Below are positions 45,426 to 56,035 of a stretch of DNA of 64,000 nucleotides, piece by piece. A program made the position numbers and the translations under genes. Source of the DNA: Asticcacaulis tiandongensis (GTDB lineage Bacteria > Pseudomonadota > Alphaproteobacteria > Caulobacterales > Caulobacteraceae); assembly GCF_006475605.1 (NCBI RefSeq), contig NZ_SSBC01000010.1:1-64000 (forward strand). Direction: 5' to 3'. Positions within the stretch are counted from its first letter, which is position 1; each line of letters starts with the position of its first letter. The notes beneath the pieces are model-generated. The model searched no databases. It worked only from the letters and a program-made list of their open reading frames with translations, and was not told the DNA's origin.

Positions 45426-46973
45426 ATGGCTCAAACCGGAATTAAGGATATTGTCATTGTCGGCGGCGGAACAGCGGGCTGGATGTCGGCGGCGTTTCTG
45501 TCGCGGATATTCAATTCCGAGGGCAGCGCCAGTCCTATGCGCATCACCCTTATCGAGTCGCCGGATATCCGCACCGTAGGGGTGGGCGAGGCGACCATTC
45601 CGCCGATTATTTTCTTCAATCAGATATTGGGCGTAAATGAAGCCGATTTCATGCGCCGGACGCAAGGTTCGATTAAGCTGGGCATTGATTTTGTCGGCTG
45701 GCAGCGCGAAGGCCATCGCTATATCCACCCGTTCGGGGCCTTTGGTGCGCCGATTAACGGGGTGTCCTTTCATGCCTATTGGCTGAGGGCGCGACAGGCG
45801 GGGCTTAAGGCCGATATTTCGGACTATTCCCTATCCGCTCAGGCGGCCTATAAGGGCAAGTTCCGGCTACCAAATAATGATCCGCGCTCTGGTGTGCCGA
45901 ATGTCAACTATGCCTATCATTTCGATGCCAACCTCTATGCCCAGTTCCTACGCGGCTTTGCCGAGGCGCGGGGCGTCAGGCGGCTTGAGGGCACCATCAA
46001 GACTGCCGAGCTTGATCCCCATGATGGCACCATCAGCCATCTGGTGCTGACGGACGGTTCCGAACTCAAGGGCGATCTGTTTATTGACTGCACGGGCTTC
46101 CGGTCGCTTCTGCTGGGGCAGACGATGGGCGTCAATTTTCAGGACTGGTCGCATTACCTGCCCTGTAACCGCGCTGTCGCGACCACCGATGAGCGGGTCG
46201 GGCCACCGCCGCCCTATACGCGGGCAACGGCCAAAAAGGCGGGCTGGATATGGCGTATCCCGCTGCAGCACCGCACCGGCACGGGCTATGTGTTCAATGA
46301 CGCTGAGATCAGCGAGGATGAAGCCGCGCATACTCTTGTACAAAGTCTTGAGGGGCGGTCACTGGTCGATCCATGGTTCCTGCGCTTTACCGCCGGAAGA
46401 CGTCGCGTGGCGCGAGTGAAAAACTGCGTAGCGATCGGCCTTTCCCTTGGTTTCCTTGAGCCGTTGGAATCGACGACCATCCACCTGATCCAGCATGGCC
46501 TGATCAAGCTGGCGGCGACCTTTCCGATTGCTAAAATCGATGAAACATCGGCTAAGCTCTACAATGAGATCATGGTTGCCGAGGTTGAACAAGTCAGGGA
46601 TTTCGTCATGGCTCACTATGTGCTCAATGAGCGTAAGGGAGAGGCCCTGTGGGACTATGTCCGCCACATGGATATCCCCGACAGTCTGAAATTCAAATTT
46701 GACCTGTTCCGCGAACGCGGCCTGGCCATCTATCCGGATCAGACGGTGTTTCGTGAGGAAAACTGGGTGGCGATCATGCTGGGGCAGGGGCTTATGCCCA
46801 AGGCCTATGATCCTGTTGCCAATACGCTGGATGGGGCACGCATGAAGCAGCATCTGGACTATATGCGTCGGGTCTGTGCCGAAACCAGTGATCAGATGCC
46901 GACGCTGGATGAATTCCTCAGGAAATACTGTCCGGCACCGTTTGTTGCGCCGCCGTCACCTCAGAAGGCTTAG
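45426..46973 (+). CDS. Tryptophan 7-halogenase-like flavoprotein
   Basis: This 515-residue FADH2-dependent protein is of the tryptophan halogenase family. The FAD loop is IVGGGTAGWMSAAFL (about 9-23). The Lys-containing segment FMRRTQGSIKLGIDFVGW is at about 70-87, and the WxWxIP motif is GWIWRIPL. In Caulobacterales such genes are often beside TonB-dependent receptors and sugar genes rather than antibiotic clusters, so halogenase activity should not be assumed. It is divergent from a ROK repressor gene. Confidence 0.88.
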   Translation: MAQTGIKDIVIVGGGTAGWMSAAFLSRIFNSEGSASPMRITLIESPDIRTVGVGEATIPPIIFFNQILGVNEADFMRRTQGSIKLGIDFVGWQREGHRYIHPFGAFGAPINGVSFHAYWLRARQAGLKADISDYSLSAQAAYKGKFRLPNNDPRSGVPNVNYAYHFDANLYAQFLRGFAEARGVRRLEGTIKTAELDPHDGTISHLVLTDGSELKGDLFIDCTGFRSLLLGQTMGVNFQDWSHYLPCNRAVATTDERVGPPPPYTRATAKKAGWIWRIPLQHRTGTGYVFNDAEISEDEAAHTLVQSLEGRSLVDPWFLRFTAGRRRVARVKNCVAIGLSLGFLEPLESTTIHLIQHGLIKLAATFPIAKIDETSAKLYNEIMVAEVEQVRDFVMAHYVLNERKGEALWDYVRHMDIPDSLKFKFDLFRERGLAIYPDQTVFREENWVAIMLGQGLMPKAYDPVANTLDGARMKQHLDYMRRVCAETSDQMPTLDEFLRKYCPAPFVAPPSPQKA

Positions 46974-46984
46974 GCCCCAACCTC

Positions 46985-48289
46985 TCATGCACGCAGTCTC
47001 TCAGGCCGTCTCTGGGCCGGGGGCAGGGTGGCTTTGAGGAAACCGGCAGGCGGGTCGGTTTCAGCCAGAACCTGTTCCTTGATGGCGCGCGGTTCGCCAA
47101 AAAGATGTCCCTGCGCATAGGCAATATCGAGATCGAGAATATCGACGACCTGGCGCTCGGATTCGATTTTCTCGGCAATAATGTCGATGCCATAACGCGA
47201 CAGCAGGCTGGCATAGTCACCGGCATGGATGTCCTTGAGGAACCTTAATGTCGGTTTGCCTTCGATATTCAGCAACTGCTCAAGCAACATGTCCGCACCG
47301 ATTTTGACATAGCGCACATCGGAGCGTTGCAGGTCATGCAGATCGAAATCGATGCTGGTGACCTTATCGATAGAGAACTTGAAGCCCATATCGGCCAGTC
47401 GCGCCATGTGACGCGCTTCAAGTGCGCCGCGTGAATTGAAAGCGTCCTGACCCAGTTCAAAGATCAGTGAATCGGACAGATCACGGTTTTCATTGAGGAA
47501 TTCAAGAAACTGCGGGAAGAATACCTCGTCACGCAGGCTGGTGAGCGAGATATTGCAGAAAATACCGATACGACGATCCTGCTTGGCCAGACGACGTACG
47601 ATCTGCACGCAACGGAACAGCAGCAGATTGTCTATAGACGGTACCAGACCTTCGGGCTCGGCCACGCTAAGATATTCAGCGGGCATCAAAACACGACCAG
47701 TTGAATCGCGCAGACGCGAAAAGCTTTCGTAGAACAGGGTCTTGCGCTGAGGCAGCGAAACCGCTGGCTGCAGATAAAGGTCAACGCGATTCTGGATCAG
47801 GGCTTCGCGTACCGTTTCAATCAGGGCCAAGGCCTGCTGTTCATGACGCGACAGCGGCGCCTGAGACAGGGCCGCAGGGGCCGCTTGTGCAGTGCCTGTA
47901 CGCCAGTCGGCCAGACGATCCTCGATGCTTTCGCCGAGCTTCATCACCAGATTTTCCAGCATTTTTACTTCGCCGGTCAGTTCATCTGTGTTGGTAACCC
48001 GCTGATTCTGGACGCGATCAGCCAGTTCGATCATATCTTTTTGCGTATTGTCTATGGCATCGACCATCAGGCGGTGGGCATCACGAACCAGATCAATATC
48101 CTTACGCAGCCGACGCTCGGACAGATATTGGGTGACAAGGCTATGAAAGGCTATCGACAGGCCCAGCGTACCAAACAGGGCACCTATGCAGGCCCCAATA
48201 TCCGATCCGCCGCGCCACAGCATGGTGGCGACGAACAGGGAGAGGACAAGATAGGTACCCATTAGCAGGGCAGAGGTCAGTCTGGCCAT
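46985..48289 (-). CDS. Degenerate EAL protein, TipF-like
   Basis: This 434-residue protein has two N-terminal membrane helices (about 4-25 and 28-52), a charged coiled-coil (about 55-125) and a C-terminal EAL domain (about 160-420). Key phosphodiesterase residues are altered: the EAL signature reads YESFSRL, and the usual DDFG metal motif reads DKVT. It retains AEKIESERQ and AQGHLFGEP. The same layout and loss of catalysis are known in Caulobacter TipF, a c-di-GMP-binding flagellar assembly factor. The TipF assignment is by architecture and is tentative. Confidence 0.75.
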   Translation of the reverse strand: MARLTSALLMGTYLVLSLFVATMLWRGGSDIGACIGALFGTLGLSIAFHSLVTQYLSERRLRKDIDLVRDAHRLMVDAIDNTQKDMIELADRVQNQRVTNTDELTGEVKMLENLVMKLGESIEDRLADWRTGTAQAAPAALSQAPLSRHEQQALALIETVREALIQNRVDLYLQPAVSLPQRKTLFYESFSRLRDSTGRVLMPAEYLSVAEPEGLVPSIDNLLLFRCVQIVRRLAKQDRRIGIFCNISLTSLRDEVFFPQFLEFLNENRDLSDSLIFELGQDAFNSRGALEARHMARLADMGFKFSIDKVTSIDFDLHDLQRSDVRYVKIGADMLLEQLLNIEGKPTLRFLKDIHAGDYASLLSRYGIDIIAEKIESERQVVDILDLDIAYAQGHLFGEPRAIKEQVLAETDPPAGFLKATLPPAQRRPERLRA

Positions 48290-48397
48290 GGAGCCGCTTT
48301 CCCGAAATGCGCATGTGGCGGGCAGAATCGCTTGGATCGACTATGGGGCGATTTGTCTCTCGCGCCAATCATTTGTTAAGCTTTGTTAACAGATGGT

Positions 48398-48892
48398 TTA
48401 CGCGGCCTGATCGGTGGACCTGCGGAACGGCCCGCCATAGGTAGGGTCGGCCTTACGTCGCCGGTCGGGCCCGAAATAGGAACTGCAACGGATAAAGGGG
48501 CGGGGGCGCATGATAATGGTGTCGATACGGCTGAGGAGGGCGCGTGCTGTCAGCGGCTTGACCACGAACTCATTGACACCGGCATCACGAGCTTCGACGA
48601 CGCGGGAGCGTTCGGAATGACCGGTGATCATGATGACCGGCAGATAGGGATTAGACGAATCACTGGCATTGCGCAGCATGCGGGTAAATTCGACCCCATC
48701 AATCGGGAACATATTGAAATCAACCAGAGCGATGTCGGCCGGATACTGCCGCAGTATCTCAAGCCCTTCGGCACCGTCTCTGGCATCGCGGACGTCACGG
48801 ATGCCTGATCCCTTCAGGATGGCGGTGACTATAGACCGCATGTGCTGATTGTCTTCAATCAGCAGGATTTTCAAAGTCCCGTAATCGGCCAT
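48398..48892 (-). CDS. Single-domain CheY-like response regulator with basic tail
   Basis: This 164-residue protein has one receiver domain (about 8-128) with acidic pair IEDN, phospho-acceptor Asp in ALVDFNM, Thr in IMITGHS and Lys in FVVKPL, so it should be phosphorylatable. A C-terminal tail IRCSSYFGPDRRRKADP follows in place of an output domain. Some Caulobacter CheY-like c-di-GMP effectors (Cle) have Arg-rich tails; whether this belongs to them is speculative. It is on the same strand as the TipF-like gene, 108 bp upstream. Confidence 0.88.
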   Translation of the reverse strand: MADYGTLKILLIEDNQHMRSIVTAILKGSGIRDVRDARDGAEGLEILRQYPADIALVDFNMFPIDGVEFTRMLRNASDSSNPYLPVIMITGHSERSRVVEARDAGVNEFVVKPLTARALLSRIDTIIMRPRPFIRCSSYFGPDRRRKADPTYGGPFRRSTDQAA

Positions 48893-49057
48893 AGGATAGG
48901 AAAACCTGACAACCGCGCTTGATAAGGCGGTTTTTGTATAAAGGCGTTGTTTTTGTGTACGCTTACTATCCTTCAGCGCTTACGACAAAAGCGGCATGGG
49001 GATCAAGCCTAAAACGGGTATGAAGAATAAGAAAACGATCCGGAGCGTATGCGGTTG

Positions 49058-49915
49058 TCAGATACCGGACATAAGGGACGGGTCAAGGGCGCGATCCCGC
49101 CATTTGAGCCGCCAGCACAGATGGGGACCTGTCGCGCGGCCTGTGGCACCGACGCGACCGATTTGCGCACCCTTTGGGACGATGTCGCCTTTTTTCACAT
49201 CAATAGCTGACAGGTGCAGATACATTGAAATCAGACCCTGCCCATGATCCAGCAGGATAAGTCCGCCTTCGAAATGCAGATCAGGCTCCGCCAGAACCAC
49301 ACGCGCGGTTTGCGGGGCGAATACCGGCGTGCCGGTCGGCGCCGCCAGATCAATGCCGTAGTGCGGGCTGCGCGGTTCGCCGTTCAGAATGCGCTGATTA
49401 CCAAAGCGACCTGAAATGCGATATTTCTCAAGCGGTTTGGAAAAGCGACCCATAAACCAGTCGGCATCTTCACGGCTGGCGAAGGCTTCGTCCTTGAGCG
49501 CGCGCTCGCGTGCAATGCGTTGCAAAAGGGCAGGGTCTGAAGGGGTAACGGTTGATGGCGGCAGGCCATCCACACGTTGAATGCTGTATTCCGTCTTATC
49601 AATATCAATGAACAGGGGTTTCTCGCCCTTGATCTCAAGCGTACAGAGTTCCGGGGCGTCGCGATCAAAGCCTATAATGAAATGGCCTTCTGCAGAGGTA
49701 AGACCTTGCGGCTTACCGTCAACCCATATTTCACGCCGTGGTTCCGCCGTCCCTTTGGCGTAGCCGCCCTGAACAAACCGCCCCCTCAGATCGAAGCGTC
49801 TGAAATTGAACAGGTCAGCCCGTGCGGCCGCCGGTGTAGCTGCCGCAACAGCCATCAGGCACAGATGTCGCCGATTGAGATGAGGTGCGCGCTTCAGGAC
49901 TTCAGGCTCTTCCAT
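49058..49915 (-). CDS. M23 peptidase (LytM-type), exported
   Basis: This 285-residue protein has a signal peptide around residues 15-33 (RRHLCLMAVAAATPAAARAD) and a C-terminal M23 domain. Zinc and active-site motifs are SPHYGIDLAAPTGTP (H-x3-D), YLHLSAIDV and GRVGATGRATGPHLCWRL (H-x-H-like end). M23 enzymes cut peptidoglycan cross-links. The start at 49915 is chosen because it begins the signal peptide; an upstream in-frame ATG would lie inside the DUF2093 gene, with which this start already overlaps by 22 bp. Confidence 0.88.
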   Translation of the reverse strand: MEEPEVLKRAPHLNRRHLCLMAVAAATPAAARADLFNFRRFDLRGRFVQGGYAKGTAEPRREIWVDGKPQGLTSAEGHFIIGFDRDAPELCTLEIKGEKPLFIDIDKTEYSIQRVDGLPPSTVTPSDPALLQRIARERALKDEAFASREDADWFMGRFSKPLEKYRISGRFGNQRILNGEPRSPHYGIDLAAPTGTPVFAPQTARVVLAEPDLHFEGGLILLDHGQGLISMYLHLSAIDVKKGDIVPKGAQIGRVGATGRATGPHLCWRLKWRDRALDPSLMSGI

Positions 49916-50109
49916 CTCTGGGTGGCTTCTTCGGGGCCGGCATAGGCTTCCTGTGCGCGCGGGTCCCAGTAGCGCAGGGCCTCCAGCGGGATTTGCTTGC
50001 CGGAGACGGCGCAAATGACAAATTTTCCAGGTTTCAGAACGGCGTATTCGCCGTCGCCATAATGGAGGGTGGCCTGATTAGGCAGGGGTGTTGGCGTGTG
50101 CATATTCAT
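49894..50109 (-). CDS. DUF2093 family protein
   Basis: This 71-residue protein has the DUF2093 pattern LHYGDGEYAVLKPGKFVICAVSGKQIPLEALRYWDPRAQEAY (key: GEYAVLKPG and LRYWDP). Function is unknown. In many alphaproteobacteria it sits next to xseA, as here (48-bp gap). The start could be either of two ATGs two codons apart. Its 3' end overlaps the M23 peptidase gene. Confidence 0.8.
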   Translation of the reverse strand: MNMHTPTPLPNQATLHYGDGEYAVLKPGKFVICAVSGKQIPLEALRYWDPRAQEAYAGPEEATQRWKSLKS

Positions 50110-50157
50110 AAGGATAAGATAAGCCCCGAAACCTTAAGGTTCAAGGACAAAAGGGGG

Positions 50158-51699
50158 TTAAAACAGGGTGCCCTGATCCGGCGCTTTATCGGGGGATTTC
50201 GAAACAGCGGGTTTGGGGGCCGGTTTGGGGGGGGGGCCTGATTTAGGCGAGGTTGCCCCTTCGGTTGCTGTAACCTCAAGCGTGGCATTGCCTTTGAAGG
50301 TCAGTTCGAGCACATCACCGGTCTCGACCTTTTGCGGTGAGGTCACAAGCCCTCCGCCTTTCCGGTTGACGCGGGCAAAGCCGAGGTTCAGGGGGCGATC
50401 AGGGTCAAGGCTCAGGCGCAACTGCTCAAGGCGTTTAAGCCGCTCGGACTTCTGCTCCAGCATACGCCGGAAGGCGGCCTGAAGGCGTATTTCAAGATCA
50501 GGCAGACGCGCCTGCTGACGGGCATGAGACACCTTGCGGGTGGTTGCCGCCTCAAGACGGGCTGATAGCGTCGTCAGGCGCTCGGTTTTGATGAGGCGCG
50601 GGCGTTCGAGCAGGGACGCATTAAGCCTGCCGGAAATGCGACCAAAAACATTGTCGTGGGCGTTGAGATTTTTAAGCAAGCCGCCCCCCAGACGATGGCT
50701 GACATAATCAAGCCTTTGCTGGGCGGCCTCAAGCAATTCAACCGGCTTAGGCAATGCGCGACTCAGGAGGGACACGCGCTCACGGCGCTGGGTCAGATAG
50801 CGCTCAAAACATCCCAGACGGCGGCGCTCAAGATCAAGCAGGAAGCCCCTCAGTTCATTCAGCACCGGTGTGGCGATTTCGGCAGCGCCCGTAGGAGTAG
50901 GTGCACGGCGGTCGGACACATAATCGATCAATGTGGTGTCCGTTTCGTGCCCTACGGCGGAAATGACCGGAATAGTGGATGCGGCGACCGCACGGGCCAG
51001 AGCTTCATCGTTAAAGGGCCACAGGTCTTCGACAGAGCCGCCGCCACGTGCGACAATCAACACGTCGGGTCTGGGGGCTTCGCCGCTATTAAAGCCCTGA
51101 ATAGCGCGGATAACCTGAGGTGCTGCCCCATCGCCCTGCACAATCACCGGCCAGACAATGACACGACAGGGCCAGCGGTCGCGGATGCGGTGCAGGATGT
51201 CGCGAATGACGGCGCCGGTCGGAGATGTAATGACGCCGATGGTTTGTGGCGCGAAGGGCAGGGGCTTTTTACGCTCATTGGCAAAAAGACCTTCGCCGTG
51301 CAGGCGCTTTTTGGTCTGCTCAAGCTGGGCCAGCAGCGCACCGATACCGGCGGCCTCAAGCGATTCGATGACTATCTGATATTTCGATGAGGCCGGAAAG
51401 GTGGTGATTTTGCCAGTGACAATGACCTCAAGGCCCGATTCGGGCTGGGCCTTGAGACGGCTGACATTGCCTTTCCAGATGACTCCGTCAATGGCAGCGC
51501 GGTCGTCCTTAAGGGTCAGGTAGACATGGCCTGATGAATGGCGTGTGACCTTGGAAATTTCCCCCCGCAGGCGCACGTGATCATAGGTAGTTTCAATCGT
51601 ACGCTTTAACGCGCCTGCCAGTTCGGAAACCGAATAGGGCGGGGCATTTCCACCAGAAGCGGAACCATCAGAAGCGGGTGGGATCAGGTCATTGGGCAT
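50158..51699 (-). CDS. xseA: Exodeoxyribonuclease VII large subunit
   Basis: This 513-residue large subunit of exonuclease VII, a single-strand DNase, has an N-terminal OB-fold ([15 protein letters not shown] and [25 protein letters not shown]). The catalytic core shows [16 protein letters not shown] and [20 protein letters not shown], and [21 protein letters not shown] is a conserved active-site strip. A Pro/Lys-rich tail after about 470 is lineage-specific. Confidence 0.96.
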   Translation of the reverse strand: MPNDLIPPASDGSASGGNAPPYSVSELAGALKRTIETTYDHVRLRGEISKVTRHSSGHVYLTLKDDRAAIDGVIWKGNVSRLKAQPESGLEVIVTGKITTFPASSKYQIVIESLEAAGIGALLAQLEQTKKRLHGEGLFANERKKPLPFAPQTIGVITSPTGAVIRDILHRIRDRWPCRVIVWPVIVQGDGAAPQVIRAIQGFNSGEAPRPDVLIVARGGGSVEDLWPFNDEALARAVAASTIPVISAVGHETDTTLIDYVSDRRAPTPTGAAEIATPVLNELRGFLLDLERRRLGCFERYLTQRRERVSLLSRALPKPVELLEAAQQRLDYVSHRLGGGLLKNLNAHDNVFGRISGRLNASLLERPRLIKTERLTTLSARLEAATTRKVSHARQQARLPDLEIRLQAAFRRMLEQKSERLKRLEQLRLSLDPDRPLNLGFARVNRKGGGLVTSPQKVETGDVLELTFKGNATLEVTATEGATSPKSGPPPKPAPKPAVSKSPDKAPDQGTLF

Positions 51700-51739
51700 G
51701 GCCCTGTTTAAGCCTGCCCGCTTAGGTCTGTCCAGTCCG

Positions 51740-53713
51740 CTATCTTCCGTCAGCGAGTTGGGGCATCTGTATTCCCTCTGTGCGCAAATATCCCAACACC
51801 TGATCTGAGGCCATGGGGCGGGCGATCAGATAGCCCTGAATAAAGCGCGCGCCGTTTTTGCGCAGCAGTTCGCATTCCGCCTCGGATTCAACCCCTTCAA
51901 CCACATGCGTAAGCCCAAGCGTGCTACACAGGCTTAAGATCGCCCGCACAATCTTGCGCGCGGAGTCATGTTTCAGAAGCTGGGTGACAAAGGTGCGGTC
52001 AATCTTGATCTTATCGACCGGCAACTGATGTATGTAGCCAAGACTTGAATAGCCCGAACCGAAATCATCAAGGGCAATGCGCACACCTAAGGCCTTGAGG
52101 CGATTGACCGCTTCCAGAGCCGGTTCAAAATCGGTCAGCATAACCGTTTCGGTGATTTCGAATTCAATACGCCGCGGCGTGATGCCGCTTTGGGTAACCG
52201 CCTGGCAGATGCGGGTAATGCTGCGGGCAGAGCGGAGGTCTCGCGTTGACAGGTTAAATGAGATGCTGACATCTTCCGGCCAGTCCTGAACGGCGGCAAA
52301 GGCCTTATGTAAAAGCCGCTGAGTTATATCGCTGATAAGACCGGAGCGTTCGGCGGCGCGAATAAAAACATCGGGCGAAACCTCACCGAGCTTTGGGTTT
52401 TGCCATCGCGCCAGCGCCTCGAAACCGATTGTCTTCTGCCTGACCAGATCATATTGTGGCTGGAAAACAACATAGAGCTCGGCCTCAAGATCGCAAGCGC
52501 GCAAGGTCTGGTCGATGAGGCTGAAATCACGCATTTCGGCTTCGTGGCGTTCGGTGAATAACACCGGTGCGCCGCGTAAATTCTGCTTGGCATAGTAGAG
52601 CGCATAATCAGCCCGCTCCAGAAGCTGTGAGCCGGAATGGCCTTTGGATGTGTCGGCATGCAGATAACCGGCAGACGCTGAAATCCGCGCCTGTATCCCG
52701 CCGCTCAGGATATAGGTTTCGCGCAGAGTGTCACACAGGTGGCTGGTGAACTGATGCAGGCTGTCATCAGAATCGTGCGGATTGAGGATAAGGGCGAATT
52801 CATCTCCGCCCAGTCGCGCAACCAGTCCCCGTTCTCGGCAAATATGCTGAAGTCTCTGACCGACCTCGATCAGCAACAGGTCGCCCGTGGCATGACCGTA
52901 GACGTCATTGACCGGTTTGAAGCCATCGAGATCGATGACCACCAGATCGAACGGGTTTTTCTTGCGTATCCTGCGGTTCAGTTCATCAAAGAACTGGCGG
53001 CGATTGGGCAGGCCGGTCAGGGCGTCATGCTGAGCCATTTTTTCGGCAATCAGACGCGCATGGACGGTCCGTAAAAGGTTCATGCGCATGGTGGTAGCCA
53101 GAGCGAGAGAGGCTATAGTCCCGGCCAGAGCAATCCACAGAAACTGATGCAGCATATTAAGGCTGTCCTGTGCCGCCAGCACCAGCATGGTGCCTATGGA
53201 TATAAGCGCACAGGGCACGAAGCCCTTAAGGCTGGGAGACATGATCGCATAGACAATCAGGATCAGGACAAAATAGACCAGACTGGGGGCTTCGTAATAG
53301 ACAATCTGGTTCCCCAGAGCATTGGCATACATAAGCATAGTCAGGATCAGCGAGGCGATTTGCAGCTTCTGAGCTGTGTCTGCCTTTTGGATGTAGGGAT
53401 ATAGCAGGGCGCTGATTATGGTCGCCGGTATGCTCAGGACATTCAATATCCAGAACGACAGGCCATCTTCCCAGACGAGATTAACCGCCGAGACAATGGC
53501 ATAATAGAGCATAATGCACAGACTTGCAGCCCGAACAAACGGGCGGATCGCCTTGACGCTCTGACGGTCGAATTCGACCGCGTCTTCAGGGGCGACATTA
53601 ATGCTAAAGGTTCTGCTGAGCCAACCGGCTGTAGAGGGGGGAAGCAGGGCTGAAAAAACAGAACGGCTACGCATACAAAGGGCCTGAAAAGAATAGGTTT
53701 CTGTCTTAGGCAT
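51740..53713 (-). CDS. Membrane GGDEF-EAL protein, both domains intact
   Basis: This 657-residue c-di-GMP enzyme has an N-terminal part with about six hydrophobic segments (residues 50-215). A GGDEF domain follows (about 220-385: [24 protein letters not shown]), then an EAL domain (about 400-650: [41 protein letters not shown]). Both catalytic sites look complete, so it could make or break c-di-GMP. The start is uncertain; an ATG 13 codons later is equally possible since neither has a strong ribosome site. Confidence 0.9.
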   Translation of the reverse strand: MPKTETYSFQALCMRSRSVFSALLPPSTAGWLSRTFSINVAPEDAVEFDRQSVKAIRPFVRAASLCIMLYYAIVSAVNLVWEDGLSFWILNVLSIPATIISALLYPYIQKADTAQKLQIASLILTMLMYANALGNQIVYYEAPSLVYFVLILIVYAIMSPSLKGFVPCALISIGTMLVLAAQDSLNMLHQFLWIALAGTIASLALATTMRMNLLRTVHARLIAEKMAQHDALTGLPNRRQFFDELNRRIRKKNPFDLVVIDLDGFKPVNDVYGHATGDLLLIEVGQRLQHICRERGLVARLGGDEFALILNPHDSDDSLHQFTSHLCDTLRETYILSGGIQARISASAGYLHADTSKGHSGSQLLERADYALYYAKQNLRGAPVLFTERHEAEMRDFSLIDQTLRACDLEAELYVVFQPQYDLVRQKTIGFEALARWQNPKLGEVSPDVFIRAAERSGLISDITQRLLHKAFAAVQDWPEDVSISFNLSTRDLRSARSITRICQAVTQSGITPRRIEFEITETVMLTDFEPALEAVNRLKALGVRIALDDFGSGYSSLGYIHQLPVDKIKIDRTFVTQLLKHDSARKIVRAILSLCSTLGLTHVVEGVESEAECELLRKNGARFIQGYLIARPMASDQVLGYLRTEGIQMPQLADGR

Positions 53714-53835
53714 AAAAGCAAGCCATGAATATTATGCTAATCCGATCTGATAACTTTATGACAGGCAGAAGTGCGATGTAATTTTGTTGCGGATGAGACT
53801 TGCCTTGTCGGGCAAGCGGGGCCTACATAGGGTTT

Positions 53836-55215
53836 ATGCTGCAGACGCAAAATAACACCCCCGCCTCATCTTCACGTCCATCTCCGGCTGAGTTAACCGG
53901 ACAGGTCATCGACGCCGCTTGCAAAGCCGGTGCCGATGCCGCCGAAGCTGTATTTGGCGAAAGCCGCTCCTTAAGCATAGGTGTGCGCAAGGGGGCGGTG
54001 GAAACCATCGAAAGCGATGAGACGTCCGATTTGGGCTTGCGCGTATTTGTCGGTCAGAAGCAGGCGGTGGTGTCGGTATCCGAATTTTCACCACGCACGC
54101 TTGAGCGGCTGGTGGAACGCTGTGTCGCCATGGCCAGGATCGCGCCCGATGACGCCTATACCGGTCTGGCAGACAAGGCTTTGCTCTATAGCGGCCATTC
54201 CGATGGCCTCGATATTTTCGACTCGACGGAACTGAACGCTGAAACCCTGAAAGACCGCGCCTTAAGTGCTGAAGCCGCAGGCGTAGCGCTTGATCAGGCC
54301 CTGCAAAGCGATAGTGCCAGTGCCGGACGGGTGCAGTCACGCTGGTTTATGCAGACGTCTGACGGGTTTTCCGGTGCGCAGGCCTCAAGCCTGTTTTTCC
54401 AGTCGGCGCGTCTGATCGCCACCGATGCCAATGGCGGGATGGAACGTGACGGTGAGGGGCGCTCGACCCGTCATTATGCGGATTTGCCGTCCCCGGAAGA
54501 CACCGGACGCATTGCGGGCGAACGCACTATGAAGGCGTTAGGCGCGCGCAAAATTGATTCACAGAAGGCGTCGGTTATTTTTGAGGCCCGTTCGGCTAAA
54601 TCCCTGATCGGGCTGTTTCTTGGGGCTGTTTCCGGCCCTTCGGTGGCGCGCGGTTCCAGCTATCTGAAAGATCGTCTGGGGCAGGCCGTATTCGGTTCAC
54701 AAATCAACATCATCGATGATCCCCTGCGGGTGCGGGGGTTGGGCTCCGGCTATTATGACGATGAAGGGGTGACGGCATCCGTCAGGCACCTGATCGAAAA
54801 CGGCGTGCTGACGACCTGGTTGCTCAACACAGCCAGTGCGCGCCAGTTGGGGATGGTCTCCACCGGGCATGCTTCGCGATCCCTGGCTAATCCGGCAGGG
54901 GTATCGGCGCATAATGTGGTGCTTGAGGCGGGTAAGCGGTCACTCGCTGATGCTCAGGCCGCCGCTGGCAAGGGCGTCATCATTACCTCGATGTTCGGAC
55001 CCAGTGTTAATGGAGATACCGGTGACTGGTCGGCCGGTGCCTCCGGCTTCTGGTTCGAGAACGGCGAAGTACAGTATCCGGTCAATGAACTGACGGTGGC
55101 AGGCAATCTGATTGATATTTTCAGCCGTCTTGAACCCCTGAGCGATCTTGAGATACGTGGCACGCTCGATACGCCGTCTATTTTGGTCGATAGCCTCAGC
55201 CTTGGGGGGAAATAG
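53836..55215 (+). CDS. pmbA: TldE/PmbA-type metalloprotease subunit
   Basis: This 459-residue protein is of the PmbA/TldE family. With TldD it forms a protease that processes microcins, antitoxins and some modified peptides; TldE itself lacks the metal-binding HExxxH motif. Blocks seen include GVRKGAVETIESDETSDLGLRVFVG in family form (key: VRKGAVETIE), RGLGSGYYDDEGV, and FWFENGEVQYPVNELTVAGNL. No tldD is in the window. The start at 53836 is where homology begins. It leads directly into cysQ, with the stop 1 bp before its ATG. Confidence 0.9.
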   Translation: MLQTQNNTPASSSRPSPAELTGQVIDAACKAGADAAEAVFGESRSLSIGVRKGAVETIESDETSDLGLRVFVGQKQAVVSVSEFSPRTLERLVERCVAMARIAPDDAYTGLADKALLYSGHSDGLDIFDSTELNAETLKDRALSAEAAGVALDQALQSDSASAGRVQSRWFMQTSDGFSGAQASSLFFQSARLIATDANGGMERDGEGRSTRHYADLPSPEDTGRIAGERTMKALGARKIDSQKASVIFEARSAKSLIGLFLGAVSGPSVARGSSYLKDRLGQAVFGSQINIIDDPLRVRGLGSGYYDDEGVTASVRHLIENGVLTTWLLNTASARQLGMVSTGHASRSLANPAGVSAHNVVLEAGKRSLADAQAAAGKGVIITSMFGPSVNGDTGDWSAGASGFWFENGEVQYPVNELTVAGNLIDIFSRLEPLSDLEIRGTLDTPSILVDSLSLGGK

Positions 55216-55216
55216 G

Positions 55217-56023
55217 ATGGCTTACGCCCCCGGACATGACCTGAATGCCGAACTGGCCCTGCTGGTGGATAAGGCGCGACGGGCAGGGGCACTGGCGCAA
55301 CATCTTAAGGCTCAGGGGCTGATCATCAGCTATAAGTCGGACGGGTCGATTGTTACCAATGCCGATCTTGAGGTTAACCTGTGGCTGAAGGAAGCCTTGC
55401 TTGAGGCACGGCCCGACTATGGCTGGCAAAGTGAGGAAAGCCCCGATACCGAAGATCGTCTTAAGCGCGATAATCTGTTTGTGCTCGATCCGATTGACGG
55501 CACCATCGGCTTTTCCAAGGGCAGCCCTTACTGGACCATTGCGCTGGCGCTGGTGCGCGATCACAGGCCGGTGGCCGCGGTCGTCTACGCGCCGGATGCA
55601 CAGGAAATGTACAGCGCCGCTCTGGGGGGCGGGGCCTGGCTTAATGGCGAACCGGTCAGGGCCACCCGGACGGCTGAACTGGAATATGCACAGGGTATCG
55701 GTGATGGCCGCATCTTTTTCCGCGATATCTGGAAAGAGGACTGGCCGAAGATAGAAATGTCTTCGCGTCCGTCCGTTGCCTATCGCATGGTAGCGGTGGC
55801 AGCCGGACGGGCTGATTTCACACTTGCCCTGACGCCCAAGCGCGACTGGGATGTGGCGGCGGCGACCCTGATTGCCGAAGAAGCCGGCGCGAAGGTGTCC
55901 AACCATCTGGGCCAGCGTTATGATTTCAACCGTAGCGATACGCTGAAAACCTCTTTGATCTGTTCTAATTCAATTCTCTATCCCGAAATTCTCAGACGCT
56001 GTGCGCATCTGGAAACCCTCTGA
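55217..56023 (+). CDS. cysQ: 3'(2'),5'-bisphosphate nucleotidase / inositol phosphatase family
   Basis: This 268-residue Li+-sensitive phosphatase is of the inositol monophosphatase superfamily. Metal and catalytic motifs are YGWQSEESPDTE, LDPIDGTIGFSKG and the C-terminal KRDWDVAAATLIAEEAG. CysQ dephosphorylates the PAP formed in sulfate assimilation, but some members of this subgroup act on other sugar phosphates; the name is tentative. GG at 55215-55216 and an ATG just after the pmbA stop suggest tight coupling. The next gene is the DUF4170 gene, a pairing common in alphaproteobacteria. Confidence 0.8.
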   Translation: MAYAPGHDLNAELALLVDKARRAGALAQHLKAQGLIISYKSDGSIVTNADLEVNLWLKEALLEARPDYGWQSEESPDTEDRLKRDNLFVLDPIDGTIGFSKGSPYWTIALALVRDHRPVAAVVYAPDAQEMYSAALGGGAWLNGEPVRATRTAELEYAQGIGDGRIFFRDIWKEDWPKIEMSSRPSVAYRMVAVAAGRADFTLALTPKRDWDVAAATLIAEEAGAKVSNHLGQRYDFNRSDTLKTSLICSNSILYPEILRRCAHLETL

Positions 56024-56035
56024 AGGAGTACGAAC

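Noticed and set aside
45426-46973. Halogenase as a sign of a natural-product cluster
   Set aside because: No NRPS, PKS, tailoring or resistance genes nearby; such genes commonly sit in sugar/TonB loci in Caulobacterales.
48910-48936. AACCGC...GCGGTT hairpin with Ts between the response regulator and M23 genes
   Set aside because: Both flanking genes are on the minus strand, whereas the T tract is on the plus strand, so it would not terminate either.
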